Below are positions 1 through 10,109 of a stretch of DNA of 64,000 nucleotides, one piece after another (within the stretch, counting starts at the first letter, position 1; each line of letters opens with the position of its first letter). Source of the stretch: Micrasema longulum. Its lineage: Eukaryota > Arthropoda > Insecta > Trichoptera > Brachycentridae. The notes beneath the pieces were generated by a model. That model had not been told where the DNA came from, made no database searches, and saw only the letters and a list, made by a program, of their open reading frames with translations. The position numbers were made by a program, and so were the translations under genes. The stretch lies in the NCBI GenBank assembly GCA_022494885.1, contig JAGVSM010002371.1:1-64000 (forward strand), in the 5' to 3' direction.

Positions 1-17
1 CGTTCAGGCAAAAGTCG

Positions 18-54
18 GCATTATCATTCCATGTTCGCTTCCTAGTTAGAACAT
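18..54 (-). mobile_element. 3' end of the split RTE-like LINE
   Basis: The segment matches the terminal part of the copies near 10.5 kb and 29.0 kb (ATCATTCCATGTTCGC core on the plus strand). It is separated from the body at 430 by an AT-rich insertion flanked by AACAT on both sides (50-54 and 426-430). Confidence 0.6.
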
Positions 55-426
55 CAAGTAATATTATTGATTTTAGGTAATTTATATACGAATACAGTTA
101 TTTCTATTTTTGTTTATCTTTAGCTTTTTTATTATTGTTTATATTGAATGTGTTTTGTAACTATAATTTTTAATTTATTATTTATAATTTTACAATGTTT
201 GTATAATTTGTATATTACTTTTATTCTATCAGTAGATTGAAAGATATTGCCATTTAGCAATAAACCCACCAATAGACTATTCACATTTTCTTATATCGTA
301 TCTAATGGTGAGTTATTTACAACTCGTTGAAAATGGTCCTCAAAATTAAATATTAGGGTTCATCATAATAACACAAATATTTATTTAAATACAAAAAGAA
401 AAATTACGTACAAATAGAAAAAAAAA
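55..426. mobile_element. AT-rich insertion inside the LINE, AACAT flanks
   Basis: This is about 370 bases of AT-rich DNA placed within the LINE 3' region, with AACAT repeated on both sides as expected for a target-site duplication. It contains a LINE-tail motif (ATTGCCATTTAGCAATAA near 248), also seen near 44372, and at 298-360 the body of SINE family C (TTATTTACAACTCGTTGAAA). It is probably composite. No coding sequence is visible. Confidence 0.45.
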
Positions 427-429
427 ACA

Positions 430-1300
430 TATGGCGTCCACAAAGAGCCTCTATGCATCTCTATCTGCTGCCAGCTTTTGTGCGTCCTCTCAGGTCATGT
501 TCGCGTCCCCTGGTTCTAAATCAAACTGCCGACGGACAATCAGCGTCGGACGTCCAGGACTCTGAGAATCTGCTGCCTTGTAAAGTAGGCAAGCGTAGTT
601 GCAAGGCTCTCAGGAGGCATCCGCAGTATATGGCCCAGCCAATCGTATGGCCTCCGTTTGATGACACTTGTCACCGGAGGGAGTTTGCTGCGTCCGTTCT
701 CTTAATACTTCATTCCTAATAAAGTCAAACCACTGCACCTTTTCTCAAAACTCAGTATTTTACTATTTTGGGCCCTAGTGAGGTGCCACGATTCGTATCC
801 GTATTGGAGGTGTTATGCCGGCATTATATAGGCGGCTTTTGGTTTTCAATCAGTAAATAGATAATCACCAGACAGCCTTTATACTGTTGAATGTGGCGCC
901 TGCTACTCCTAGCCGCACTTCCATTTCTTTTCGAAAGCTGCCATTTTCTGCAATATATACTCCCAGGTATTTAGAACTCTCAACGCTTTTTGCAATATTG
1001 ATTTTTAAATCCATGTACGCGAAGTACATATTGAGCTTATCTTCAGTGACCTGATGACCCCTGACTGAATCTTAATTAAAACCGCATCATCGACATACTC
1101 TATGTCGCAAAGTTTTTGGAAGGAGGAGATGGATATTCCTCGATCTAGTGAAAAAGTTTTTGGAAGGAGGAGATGGATATTCCTCTATCTATTGAAATTG
1201 ACCTCCTTAGGATACAGTTCTTAAGAACTATAAAAAGAAGCGGCGCAAGGACATATCCTCGACAATCTCTGGTGGTTACATCAAACCAATCATGCAAAAT
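430..1300 (-). mobile_element. RTE-like LINE remnant, RT palm to C-terminus
   Basis: Reading the minus strand gives a degraded reverse transcriptase followed by the C-terminal tail typical of RTE-like insect LINEs. The palm motif reads EYVDDAVLI at about 1084-1100, a variant of YADD with both aspartates kept. Downstream come thumb-like residues (ESSKYLGVYI) and the tail with FIRNEVLRERT near 690-720. Several stops and frame changes break it. A 44-bp direct duplication (copies at 1110 and 1154) lies just upstream of the YVDD box on the minus strand and shifts the frame. The 3' end continues at 20-54 after an insertion at 55-426. Closely related copies lie at 10110-10555 (plus) and 29010-29420 (minus). 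This is a dead 5'-truncated copy. Confidence 0.75.
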
Positions 1301-1539
1301 TCACTAACCCAAAAAACATTATTTTGAGAAATCTCAATTTGGAAGTTTCGATACCAAGGAAAAATAGTATTTTATTGAATTTTAAAGGTTTGATGAACAC
1401 AACATATTCGTGTTATTTTTTATAATCTAGACAATGCAAGCTATAAGACTTTTGAAATTTGGGAAATATTATGAATCATTGTTACAATATGATTGAAGAT
1501 GCAAGAATGCAGAATTGCGACGTGGAATGTAAGGGGACG

Positions 1540-1830
1540 CATGGATGAAAAGATGAACACACTCTGATTCAGAGTATTCAGAACAAATTCACATCTAAAT
1601 AACTCCCTAGGGATGAAATCCAGCATGTCAACAAACATTTGGACATACTCAAAACATTGTTGAATATATTGGTTTTTATTCAGAAAATTACATTTTACTT
1701 TTTAGGCAATTGTGCTACCTTCCCATTGTAATCGGGGCCCTGGACACTAAAAGCAGCTAGTGACGAGTCATCGTCCCGGTAAATGCATAGACATCCATAT
1801 TTTATTTTTGTAAATGTTATTTATCTCTGT
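1540..1830 (-). repeat. Interspersed repeat family R, two diverged pieces
   Basis: The segment 1560-1665 is the reverse complement of the family R start (GTCCAAATGTTTG, then CCTAGGGAGTTATTTAGAT). The segment 1770-1830 matches the middle part (TAGACATCCATATT, ATCTCTGTTT). Between them at 1719-1742 is a TIR-like motif, ATTGTAATCGGGGCCCTGG, of the 23.1-kb element type. No coding capacity. Confidence 0.6.
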
Positions 1831-3190
1831 TTTAATATATGCCAAGCTTCATTTTGTTAACAGTTTTCTAAGTAAAAACTTTTCTTGGCTTGTCAGTTGT
1901 TTGTATTTTGTATATTTAAGAACGACTTCGAAGTTCTAAGTAAACTAGAAATGAACTCGTTTACTTAAAAAAAATAACAGTAAGACTTACAATGGAGGTT
2001 TAGTTCTGTTTAAGTTTCGTGGGAATATCATTTGAAGGTCACATGACGTAGGGAGGAGGCAGGGGAATAATTTTATGTCTGCGATAGTACCTAAATATTA
2101 ACAGCGCTTACACTTCCAAAGTCATACTCCCTACTGTAAAGGGGTTATGTTGGGTCAGGTTAGAATTGACTACTCTCTCCCTTTTCCGACCCAATTTATC
2201 GGTATATATGTGCAAATAAACATACATGCTGCAAGGATTTTAATGTAAATTTTATTATATCGTTATTTCTTCGCCTCTGTTAGGACAACAGCATGTTTAA
2301 AGGATATGGGATGCCAGATAATTTCAATAAATTTGTACATTGTTTTTCTGACACTCTTTCGCAAATGCCTCCCCGATCATATGCGAAAAAGACAACCAAC
2401 TGCGTGTCGGATAAATGTTCACTATCCCGTTTTCCTCATGCAAAAACTGAACCGATTTGTTTTTTTTTTTAAATATAATCAAAATAAAATTTTCCGGTTT
2501 TCAAAATTATTTATCACATTTGTATACCGTACGCCCAAAGACGGCAGATATAACTGGGCGCTTCTTTGAGTTTTCGAATGGTCCTAGCTCCCATAAAAAA
2601 CAATTTTTCAAAAATGTAGAACAATTACGCCAAAAACGCCAATGGTAGATTTCTATAATGCGTAAAAAAAAATCATTGCTTTAGTGCAATAATCCGGGGA
2701 GAAAATACGGGAAAATCTATTGCGCGGGCCTTAGTCGTATTTGGCTGCGGGCCTTAACTGGTTAATCTTTTGTAGGACACCTATAACAAAATAAAACAAA
2801 CATATATCACCAAAACTGCAGTCTTTATTTTCTATAATTTTGAATACACTATACATAAGTCTTATGTCACAAAGGTATCGTACTCTTGTTTACCACTCAG
2901 ATTTTCAAATATGTTTCATTAAAAATAACAAAATATTTTGAAAAATTTTAATCACAACAAAATGTGTCTTAAAGGATGGACGTATTTCGTTATTCGCAAA
3001 AAATGTCCAAACCATAAATATTTTGTATGTTATTAATCGTGTTTTCAATATAAACAATACTTGGACTTAGATCGTGAGCACATTATATTATATTGCTCCG
3101 TCTTCCTGAGCTTCTGCATTAATTTACACAGTATGCCCATAAAATTTATAGGAAGCTATTCTTTCGTTTTACAGTCACTTCACAATCAGT
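1831..3190. other. Unassigned AT-rich DNA
   Basis: I see no gene here. Two small adjacent hairpins lie at about 1924-1966: a 10-bp palindrome ACTTCGAAGT, then AAGTAAAC (1938) facing GTTTACTT (1959). The open frames at 2306-2648 are low-complexity and resemble no family I know. Confidence 0.5.
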
Positions 3191-3560
3191 TTTAGAATAA
3201 TAACGACCCAACATTATTAACTGAACCTATATATATAAAAGGTAATGTTTGTATGTGTGTCCTCAACAGGCTGAATAAGTACTCAACCGATATTCGTGCG
3301 GTTTTCAGCAAAATGTAGATCTTTGCCACGAGCATATTTATGGCAATTAAAATCTTAAATTTATTAAGTAGAAAAAAGTTAGGAGCGAAAATATTTTTTT
3401 CATCGTTCACCAGGGCTGCGTTTGCCGAGAATGCACACACAAAAATGGAAGGAAATATTTTTTTTTGTGTATAAAAATATTTGTTTTTGAATGCTTACAA
3501 TCAACTTTTGTTTATTATCCCAATCAGATTATTTCATTAAATTTCTTTTAATTTCTACCC
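3190..3560 (+). repeat. Unclassified (Helitron-like?) repeat, copy 1
   Basis: This copy shares a long colinear layout with 63540-64000 (plus) and 43240-43745 (minus): a TATATATA start, GTACGTGTG-like words, a gene-free GATTTTCAG..ATATAGATCTTTG stretch, GGAGC(A/G)..AATATTTT, and a TTTTTGTGTGT..TTTTTGAATG..TTACAA block. It is diverged. The layout resembles non-autonomous elements common in insect genomes, but no Helitron or TIR termini could be fixed. Confidence 0.55.
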
Positions 3561-3725
3561 GTTTTTTTTCATTTTGCCTATAATAATATTAACTAACTAT
3601 TGATTGATTTGGTGTTTATTTTGTAGAACTCCATTTTTAAACTTATAATTAGAAATCAAACACTGATTTGAGTCTACTGAACACTTTATTTTATTTTTAC
3701 AAATATAAACATATAAAAATAAAAA

Positions 3726-3770
3726 CTTGGTGACAATTGTTTCGCCTTATTAGGGCATTTTCAAACGAAT
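3726..3770 (-). ncRNA. Hammerhead ribozyme-like motif, family 3 (degenerate)
   Basis: On the minus strand the parts of a hammerhead occur in order. A degenerate core UUGAAAA (CUGANGA expected) is followed by one unpaired U, then stem II GCC/GGC around a 7-nt loop, then GAA, then the palindrome ACAAUUGU as stem III. H17 is C, with ACCAAG downstream pairing at 4 of 6 positions with AUUCGU upstream. A palindromic stem III is the arrangement described for Penelope-like element hammerheads that act as dimers. Core positions C3 and G8 are changed, so this copy is probably inactive. Confidence 0.55.
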
Positions 3771-3829
3771 GTCTAACATTTAATAACTAACATTTAATAT
3801 TATTATGTTATAATAAAAGTTATACTTAT

Positions 3830-3925
3830 AATATATATATATGTATATATATATAAATATATATTTGGATAATTTATATAGCGCCGTTTTAGTGAAAATC
3901 ACCTCAAGGGCGTGTAATTGAGACA
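3830..3925 (-). mobile_element. CR1-like LINE 3' tail
   Basis: The motif GGATAATTTATATAGCGCC followed by a CACCTCAAGGGCG block recurs in reverse complement at the 3' end of the CR1-like LINE at 24812-25130 and at 46465-46660. A (TA)n run precedes it. Only the untranslated tail remains. Confidence 0.6.
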
Positions 3926-3979
3926 CATTTAATGTATACATTTCTACCGAATTATTGTGACCACTGTATAAATTCCACA

Positions 3980-4345
3980 ATGTGTTTCGTCTTTATGAGA
4001 AAAATAAAATAAAATAAATAAATAAAATAAATACATTTTTGAAAATCGCATTCCTATAAAAATACATCACTTTGGGTAAGACGAGCAGAGTTTGAAATTT
4101 GTAAAAATAATTGTTATTATTAAAATGCATGTCGTGTTGGTTTTATATTTTTGTGCAACAACTATGGTGAAGGTGTATAGTGGGTTTTGCATGTTGGTTT
4201 GTATGTTGGTTTCATTGGTGTCCTGACGAAGAGACGAGTACGTTTCGAAACCGGTAGACATAGAAAAGTCGGTAAGTGGTTATATTCAAATATTTAATAT
4301 TATTAATTAAATGTCTGACCACAAAGTTAATGCTTTAAATATTAA
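3980..4345 (+). mobile_element. Penelope-type (PLE) repeat unit containing a hammerhead
   Basis: The stretch resembles the tandem unit at 62130-62460: a shared GGTGAAGGTGTATAGTGG block, a hammerhead, then TAGACATAGAAAAGT and a downstream TGACCACAAAGTT block. Hammerheads inside pseudo-LTR-like repeats are known for Penelope-like retroelements. No reverse transcriptase or GIY-YIG coding sequence is attached, so this is a decayed repeat remnant. Confidence 0.55.
4217..4261 (+). ncRNA. Hammerhead ribozyme, family 1, intact-looking core
   Basis: All catalytic parts are present. Stem I strand GUGUC (4218-4222) pairs with GACAU (4257-4261). The core CUGACGA is at 4223-4229 and is followed by one unpaired A. 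Stem II is GAGACG/CGUUUC around the loop AGUA. GAA (4247-4249) leads into the palindrome ACCGGU (4250-4255) as stem III, with A4256 as the cleavage-site H17. A short palindromic stem III suggests function as a dimer, as known for PLE hammerheads. The copy at 62219-62246 supports stem II, since its strands read GAGAC and GUCUC with full pairing. Self-cleavage is inferred, not shown. Confidence 0.75.
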
Positions 4346-4639
4346 TAATATTAATACAATTTAGATACCTATATGGTGCAGATAAGCGTACTTACTGTAA
4401 CTTCTGAAAAGGGCGGGGAACAGAAAAGTAAATCCAGTTTATTTATCGACCATTGAATATAATATACATTCGCAGCTGTACCAGGATTGATTTATAGTGC
4501 GGGTAGTTCAGAACTAAACAAATTAATTTACCTGTGAACACATAGCGTGAGCAGGTCACTATACCCTGGATATATGTAAATGTTATTATATCAGGGTACT
4601 GTGAATGCATATAATATATCATTTAAACATTATATCAAA

Positions 4640-4770
4640 CAGGTTGGGTTTTGCCTACTATGGAAAGAGTTTAAGGCTCAATTCCCGACATAGTTGTAAT
4701 GAAATATTTATTCAAAAAGGTGTTGGACATTACAGTAGTAGACTTTCACATAATCCAAGATTGGCTGGAA
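4640..4770 (+). mobile_element. SINE family A fragment
   Basis: A diverged tRNA-like head and first body block are visible: TTGCCTACTATG, then GGCTCAATTCCCGACAT (box B region), then GAAATATTTATTCAAAAAGG. The layout matches the full copies at 61680-61942 and 48071-48334. The 3' half is missing. Confidence 0.6.
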
Positions 4771-4782
4771 TGTAGTATATAC

Positions 4783-5555
4783 CAGTGGCGAGCGGTGAGT
4801 TTTTAAATTGGTAAGCTATGAAAATTCTGATAAAATGTCCACAGCGGTAATATGGCATATAAAAAACAAGTCTATTTTATATTTAATAAATAATTCCTAA
4901 CAAATGGCTCCAGCGGCTAATAGTTTCAGTAAAAATATTTTCTAATGTAGCACAAACATTTGATTTAAAAAATACAATTAAAAAAAACATAATTGCAAAA
5001 AAAAAATAGAACACCTTATGGACTCGAACCCCTGCCTACGTCATTAGAAAGCAACGACCCATCCGCGCAGCTATTTCACGTTTTGGGCTAAGCTTCGAAA
5101 AAGTAATAAATAAACTGGATAATTCATTAGATCATAAATTTTAAAAGTTTAAATGGATACTGAAAAATAACCAATAATATTCAACTGTCATCGGTATGCA
5201 CAAAAACGAATTACATTTAAAAAACAATTAGCGAATCTTTGTTTTTTAAAACCCACTAAAGGATTTATACTATATTATGGATTAAAATATCAATTCGTTT
5301 CGATTAAAATATCAAAATATTTATTTATTTTAAAGCAAATTTACTTTCAAACCACCGAAACATAGGTATGCTAAATTACTTACTTATTATTGTAACTTCC
5401 GTGTTAACACATACAAAATATATTCGTTATCTCTTTCTTACACATAACGAGTGCGTATATTGTCACCTCCCTTAGACTGTCGTAAGTCAAATTGATGTAT
5501 TTTAAAGAATACTAGCCCTTATGAAAAAGTATTGAAAGACTTAATTGCATTAATA
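4783..5555 (+). repeat. Repeat X, copy 1, with internal tRNA-like block
   Basis: The sequence is colinear with 33627-34664. Both begin CAGTGGCGAGCGGTGAG, share TTCTGATAAAATGTCCA and ACCCACTAAAGGATTTA, and end near ATTGCATTAA. At 5010-5095 (minus) lies a tRNA-like block with the box-B match GGGTTCGAGTCC. The CAGTGGCG start is typical of some DNA transposon ends, but I found no matching inverted end. Class unknown. Confidence 0.6.
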
Positions 5556-5559
5556 AAAC

Positions 5560-5850
5560 ATCTATATTCCTTCAACAGATGAAAGAATCACAACAAGAAA
5601 CATCAACAGATGAAAGAATTGAAGGAATATAGATGTTCAAATATAGGCAGAATAGTGAATGTTACTCAGTTTGTATAATGGCCACTTAAACCAGCCATTG
5701 ACCGGTCATAAGCCCTGTAGATGCCTAGACTTCTATATTACCTTCTCTTAAATGTTCTTCATCTCTGTTGTAATATGTTAATATAAACAGCTCCCCAGGA
5801 AGTTGAATCCAGTCCTTGTCTACAAAAATTTGGACAAACTAAAAATATTG
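5560..5850 (-). repeat. Family R copy with an inner fold-back
   Basis: The minus-strand copy runs from the CATAGGCAGAAT..TAATGGCCACTTAAACC region to CAGTCCTTGTCTAC. At its left edge ATCTATATTCCTTCAA (5561-5576) faces its own reverse complement TTGAAGGAATATAGAT (about 5619-5634), so the end of the repeat has been duplicated in inverted orientation. Confidence 0.65.
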
Positions 5851-5919
5851 TTGAGTTATCATCATTTGCCTATAAAGTAAAATAAATTTCTGTAAGAAAA
5901 AAAACTTTTTTTTAAACAG

Positions 5920-6125
5920 GTTCCTATACTGGTTACTGATGAAGATACTTCATATTGTCATACAAATGTACACATTTTCGTACAAAAAATTAGATTTGAA
6001 TTAATCGACAATCGAAGATAAACTAATGACGAAGATAACTCTTTCAACTTCCCATTGTGATCGGGGCCCTGGGGAATACGGCAAACTCCACCTTCATCGG
6101 TACGTATCGAGACAGTAACATAGCA
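5920..6125 (-). repeat. Terminal fragment related to the 977-bp TIR element
   Basis: The words TTCCCATTGTGATCGGGG and CCCTGG at 6050-6074 match the TIR of the element at 23111-24087. The neighbouring GGTTACTGATGAAGATACTT..ACACATTTTCGTA block has a diverged counterpart at 59415-59480. It is probably the end of a related non-autonomous element. Confidence 0.45.
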
Positions 6126-6130
6126 TGCTC

Positions 6131-7030
6131 AACTTTTTTACCATATCTATTCACCACATTATTATGAATTTGGCTGCGACTGAACTCATATATCGACAAG
6201 TATTTTAGAATGAAAAAAAAAAAATGATCTTTAATTATTATAATAGCACCATTTCTTCCAAAGTTTTGCCATGCGCATATTGTCATCTAAACTATTTAAA
6301 TAATGGTCTAACATATTTGACATATCTGACATCTGACTACCTACCTCGAATTCTCAAATTTAATTATCACCGTATTTTTTAATAACTGTTTTTTGTTATA
6401 AGATCCGCATCAGTTAATCTAATATTCCAGGGAATGATCAAATACGCACTTTCTAAATTCTTCTGTTTATGTTTAATACTTGTTAATGTAGTAAAATATT
6501 ACCTTAATCACTTGTGATTATTATTGATTAATTAACTCTAAATGCAACATCACCCCATGATAAAAAAATATCTAGGTAACACGAAGCAAAAAATGACTGT
6601 GACGCCTCTAAATTATATCCCAGCGGGGTGCGAGACCCTTCTATAGACATAATTTGTCTATGCGTTTAGATTTCAATAAAATATATTTGCTCTTGAGACA
6701 CATTAATAGCCCTTTTGACACAGGTAAAATATTGGACAACAAAAATATTTTGAAACGTTTGAATGGTGATTAAATGACTAGTAAAATTGTCAGAAATCGT
6801 TTAAGTGCATGTTTTTCAAATAAATAGATATTTACAAATAATAGTTGATTAACGATTGGTCTTGACTTAAACATTAAAATGTAACCATTAAACAAATCGT
6901 TAATAAACTGAAAAAAAAAAAAAAAATATATATTTTTACTATAAATTTTAACTTGAACTAATTAACATAGAAAAATCTTAGCTGTAAAACATTTTTTTAA
7001 AATATGTAAGTAAAAACCCTTTACTCGAAT
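6131..7030. other. Unassigned AT-rich DNA
   Basis: No gene or clear repeat is seen. There is a poly-A run at 6911-6926. The frame on the minus strand at 6044-6286 overlaps the TIR fragment and looks like chance. Confidence 0.5.
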
Positions 7031-7034
7031 ACTT

Positions 7035-7165
7035 AAAATGTCATCATCATTGCCTCTACAGCCTGCTGTGGGCCATAGCCTCCTCCAGTATTCGTCAACA
7101 TCTTCCCCTATCCTGGCATGTACTTCTTCAGTCCCCGATGCCTATAGCATCTACATCCCTCAAAT
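7035..7165 (-). mobile_element. LINE C-terminal fragment with CATCAT tail
   Basis: On the minus strand the broken frames resemble the end of RTE/L1-type insect LINE polyproteins (a run like DRGR..ILEEA..). They are followed by a GATGATGAC tail, seen as GTCATCATC on the plus strand at 7039. Only about 130 bases survive. Confidence 0.5.
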
Positions 7166-7414
7166 GTAGAAATATCTCTGCTCGAAATGTAGAAATCATT
7201 AAAAGCAGATAACATACATATTTTTGATTTTTTTAAAACATTAAAAACAATTTATTGCGTACCACAAGTTGATGAAAATGTTAATATTCTAACATAAGTA
7301 AGAATCTTAATGTTTATATCAAACACTGATTTTGTAAAAGTTGTGAGATATTGCAATTTTCAAGTTAAAAGCTCATCCCAAATCAACAAGTCAAATAAAA
7401 CTGCAAGCCGAATA

Positions 7415-8720
7415 TAATAAAATTGGTGTTAAGAATTATTTCGGAGAAATTAAATACTTGCGGAAACCAATTCGGATTTAAAGCAGCTTTGTCAACAGAT
7501 ATGGCAATATTTGCCTTAAAACAAACAGTGGCCTACTATAAATCAAGAAAAACAAATACATACGCATGCTTTCTGGATTTGAGTAAAGCATTTGACCGCG
7601 TAAATCATAAGATATTATGGAATAAAATGGAGAAGAAAGGAATTCCATCTTGTATTATTAATACGTTGGCAGCCTGGCACACAGGAAAATATTGTAAAAT
7701 GGGGAGATGCTACATCTTCGCCTTTTTATTTGAAATGTGGAGTCCGACAAGGAGGTTGTCTGTCTCCGGCACTTTTTAATTTATATATGGATGATCTCAC
7801 CGTGCTTCTTAATTTATCCAAAGTCGGATGTCATGTTAACGGCGTCTGCGCTAACAATATTAGTTATGCAGATTATATGGTATTATTGACTCCATCTATT
7901 AATAGTATGAGATTGTTGCTCAATATTTGCGAAAAATATGCAATTGACCACAATATGATATACAATGCAAAAAAATCTGCCGTACTTATATTTAAACACA
8001 AGACGTCACTTTCTGAGTTCGTGAACCCATCACCACCTGTATTCCTAGACAACAACAGTTTAATGGTAACTGCAAAAGTCAAATATCTAGGGCACATACT
8101 GACTGATAATTGTAAAGACGATCAGGACATAGAGAGACAGAGAAGAGCCATTAATGTCAGGGCCTCTATGCTAGCGAGACGCTTCTTTCAATGCAGTAAC
8201 GAAGTGAAGAAAATCATATTTACTTCGTATTTGACGTCCATGTATACAGCGGAACTTTGGAACAACTATACGCAAGGAGCGTGGAATAAATTAAGGATCA
8301 CATATAACAACTCATACCGACAATTATTCGGATTGCCCAGGTACTGCAGTGCCTCTGAAATGTTTACAGCTGGACGAATAAACACCTTCGCTGCCCTGCT
8401 TCGCCAAAGAGCCTGGAGCCTATGGGAACGCCTAAAAAAATCTAATAACGAAATTCTCCAAGCCACTGCAGAGTGGATCCAATCACCGTTGTTCAAGCGA
8501 TGGCGCGATATCTTAAGACCACCATAAGTGCTGCAATATAAAATTTTATTTTATGTTTATATTTATATTTATGTTTATTGTTATATTTATGTTTATTGTT
8601 ATATTTTTGTTTATATTTATATTTATGTTCATGTTTATATGTTCATATGGTAGAATTAGCTCTGCACTTTATAGCCATTTTACTGGAATAAAAATTCAAA
8701 TAAATAATAAATAAATAAAA
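7415..8720 (+). mobile_element. LINE reverse transcriptase remnant, best preserved in window
   Basis: Two adjacent frames make one reverse transcriptase. The first (7423 to about 7690) holds NQFGFKA and the motif-A region CFLDLSKAFDRVNH. The frame then shifts, and the second (about 7690-8527) holds CGVRQGGCLSPALFNLY, the catalytic box ISYADYMVLL at 7859-7888, VKYLGHILTD in the thumb, and a C-terminal segment ending DILRPP. The normally invariant second aspartate of YADD is tyrosine (codon 7874-7876), which would abolish activity. The element is 5' truncated. Its 3' UTR has ATTTATGTTTAT-type repeats (8545-8640) and a TAAA-rich tail. The domain order fits the CR1/Jockey/Daphne-type LINEs of insects; the exact clade is uncertain. 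Confidence 0.85.
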
Positions 8721-9364
8721 TTTGGTTTTTTGAAATATAATAAATAAATATGACATGTTTTTTTCACTTTTTAAATAAAGATTAATGCCATTTATGAATA
8801 CATCTCATTTTTAGAAAATTTTTAATTACCAACTTGTGCCAAAAACCGACGATTTGAGGCTAAGATTTTTGTTTGTAAAAAAAAACTTAGCTGACAAAAT
8901 TTTATTTTATTTTTATGTTTTATTTTATTTTTATGTTTACAGTTAAGAACATTTATTCTTATGAATATATTAATTTAAACAAAATGAACCCACATAAGCA
9001 AGGCCTGTGCGTGGGCGTACATAATGATGAATCTAGAATATATTATTAAATCTACGATGTGAAAGTAAAATAGAGACAAAACACGGAAATATAGTATAAA
9101 AGATTTATTTTTTAATTGATTTTAGTGGAAAATAAGAGCATGAAAAATAGAAAATCAATAATATTATGATTTAAAAACCACCCTGAATGCACAGTTAAAA
9201 ACGCGAGATAATTTTGATTATTAAATCGTATTTAGTAGTCTGACGGCTAATAATTATTTTTATTAGGAAGTTTTAAACCTTTTGCTGACGTTATTTTTAC
9301 TTGTTTTTTTAAAATTAAATGAAGTAATTTATAATTTTTATGAAATAATAAACGTTTATAAAAT
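8721..9364. other. Unassigned AT-rich DNA
   Basis: No gene is seen. A short tandem stretch at 8898-8940 repeats TTTTATTTTATTTTTATG. Confidence 0.45.
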
Positions 9365-9976
9365 AACCATGATTATTTTGCATCGTTTTGAGGATTCTTG
9401 TAGCTTCCAATGCTAATCTTGACGCTTCGCATCCATCTTGCAGGTGCACCCGTCATCTTGACTAATGATGGGCTGCTTATCTCAATCTCTTCAAGTTTTC
9501 AACAATACGCGGTACTTCGTCATATCTGAAGATATTTGCAAGAAAAGCTTGTACCCACACTTAAGAGCATCTCCATTCACTTTAGATTTTAACTTATACT
9601 TCACTGCGAGGGGTTTAGACTGTAAATAATAATAAAGCACAATTATTTATACAGCCCTGTTTATGCGATTTATCTCAAAAGCGCTCTTTAATTACAGTTC
9701 ACTTCTCCATATTTATTTGTGCATTATGAATCATCACATTTGTGCGTATTTCCAAAAAAATATTACTACTCCATCCTTCTCCGTACCCTAGATGGAGCAT
9801 ATGATATCCACAAAGTCTATTTTAGCATCGAATTCCCGTGCTTTTCCCAAGTCAGAACTTTATTTTACTTGATTTTCTCTTTCAATATTTTTACCTGAGA
9901 GTAGCAATCGATTAAAAACACTCGTCCAGGTTTCTATATCTATTTCACCCACAGAACTGTATTCTTCCTCCACCTG
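9365..9976 (-). pseudogene. Possible spliced coding remnant, two exon-like blocks
   Basis: On the minus strand an acceptor-like TTTCCAG precedes an open block (9973-9869, 35 codons, starting VEEEYSSVGEIDIETW). It ends at CAA followed by GTAAAA. After 249 bases that end TATTATTTACAG, a second block opens in the same phase at 9619 (42 codons, starting SKPLAVKYKLKSKV, with CGYKLFLQISSDM) and stops near 9492. A different frame then stays open to about 9366 (LEEIEISSPSLVKM). I do not recognise the protein. It could be a decayed host gene, part of an unlisted transposon, or chance. The intron-like phase match is what makes it worth recording. Confidence 0.35.
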
Positions 9977-10109
9977 GAAATATGTTTAAATCAACCTAAC
10001 TTTGGAGGCCAAATAATTATAGACTCATGCCTTCATTACATCAAGAAGTAAATATTTAAAAAAATCTATGGTCTATAATAAAAATAACATATTTTAACGC
10101 ATGCATAAC

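Noticed and set aside
298..360. GTTGAAAATGGTCC motif as a further hammerhead
   Set aside because: No stem II partner or GAA box follows in any of the five copies; it belongs to SINE family C.
3780..3980. Minus-strand frame with IYIYIYIYYKY run
   Set aside because: It is the translation of the (TA)n tract in a CR1 tail.
4560..4605. TACCCTGG..TCAGGGTA inverted pair as MITE ends
   Set aside because: Only about 8 bases pair and no flanking duplication; too short.
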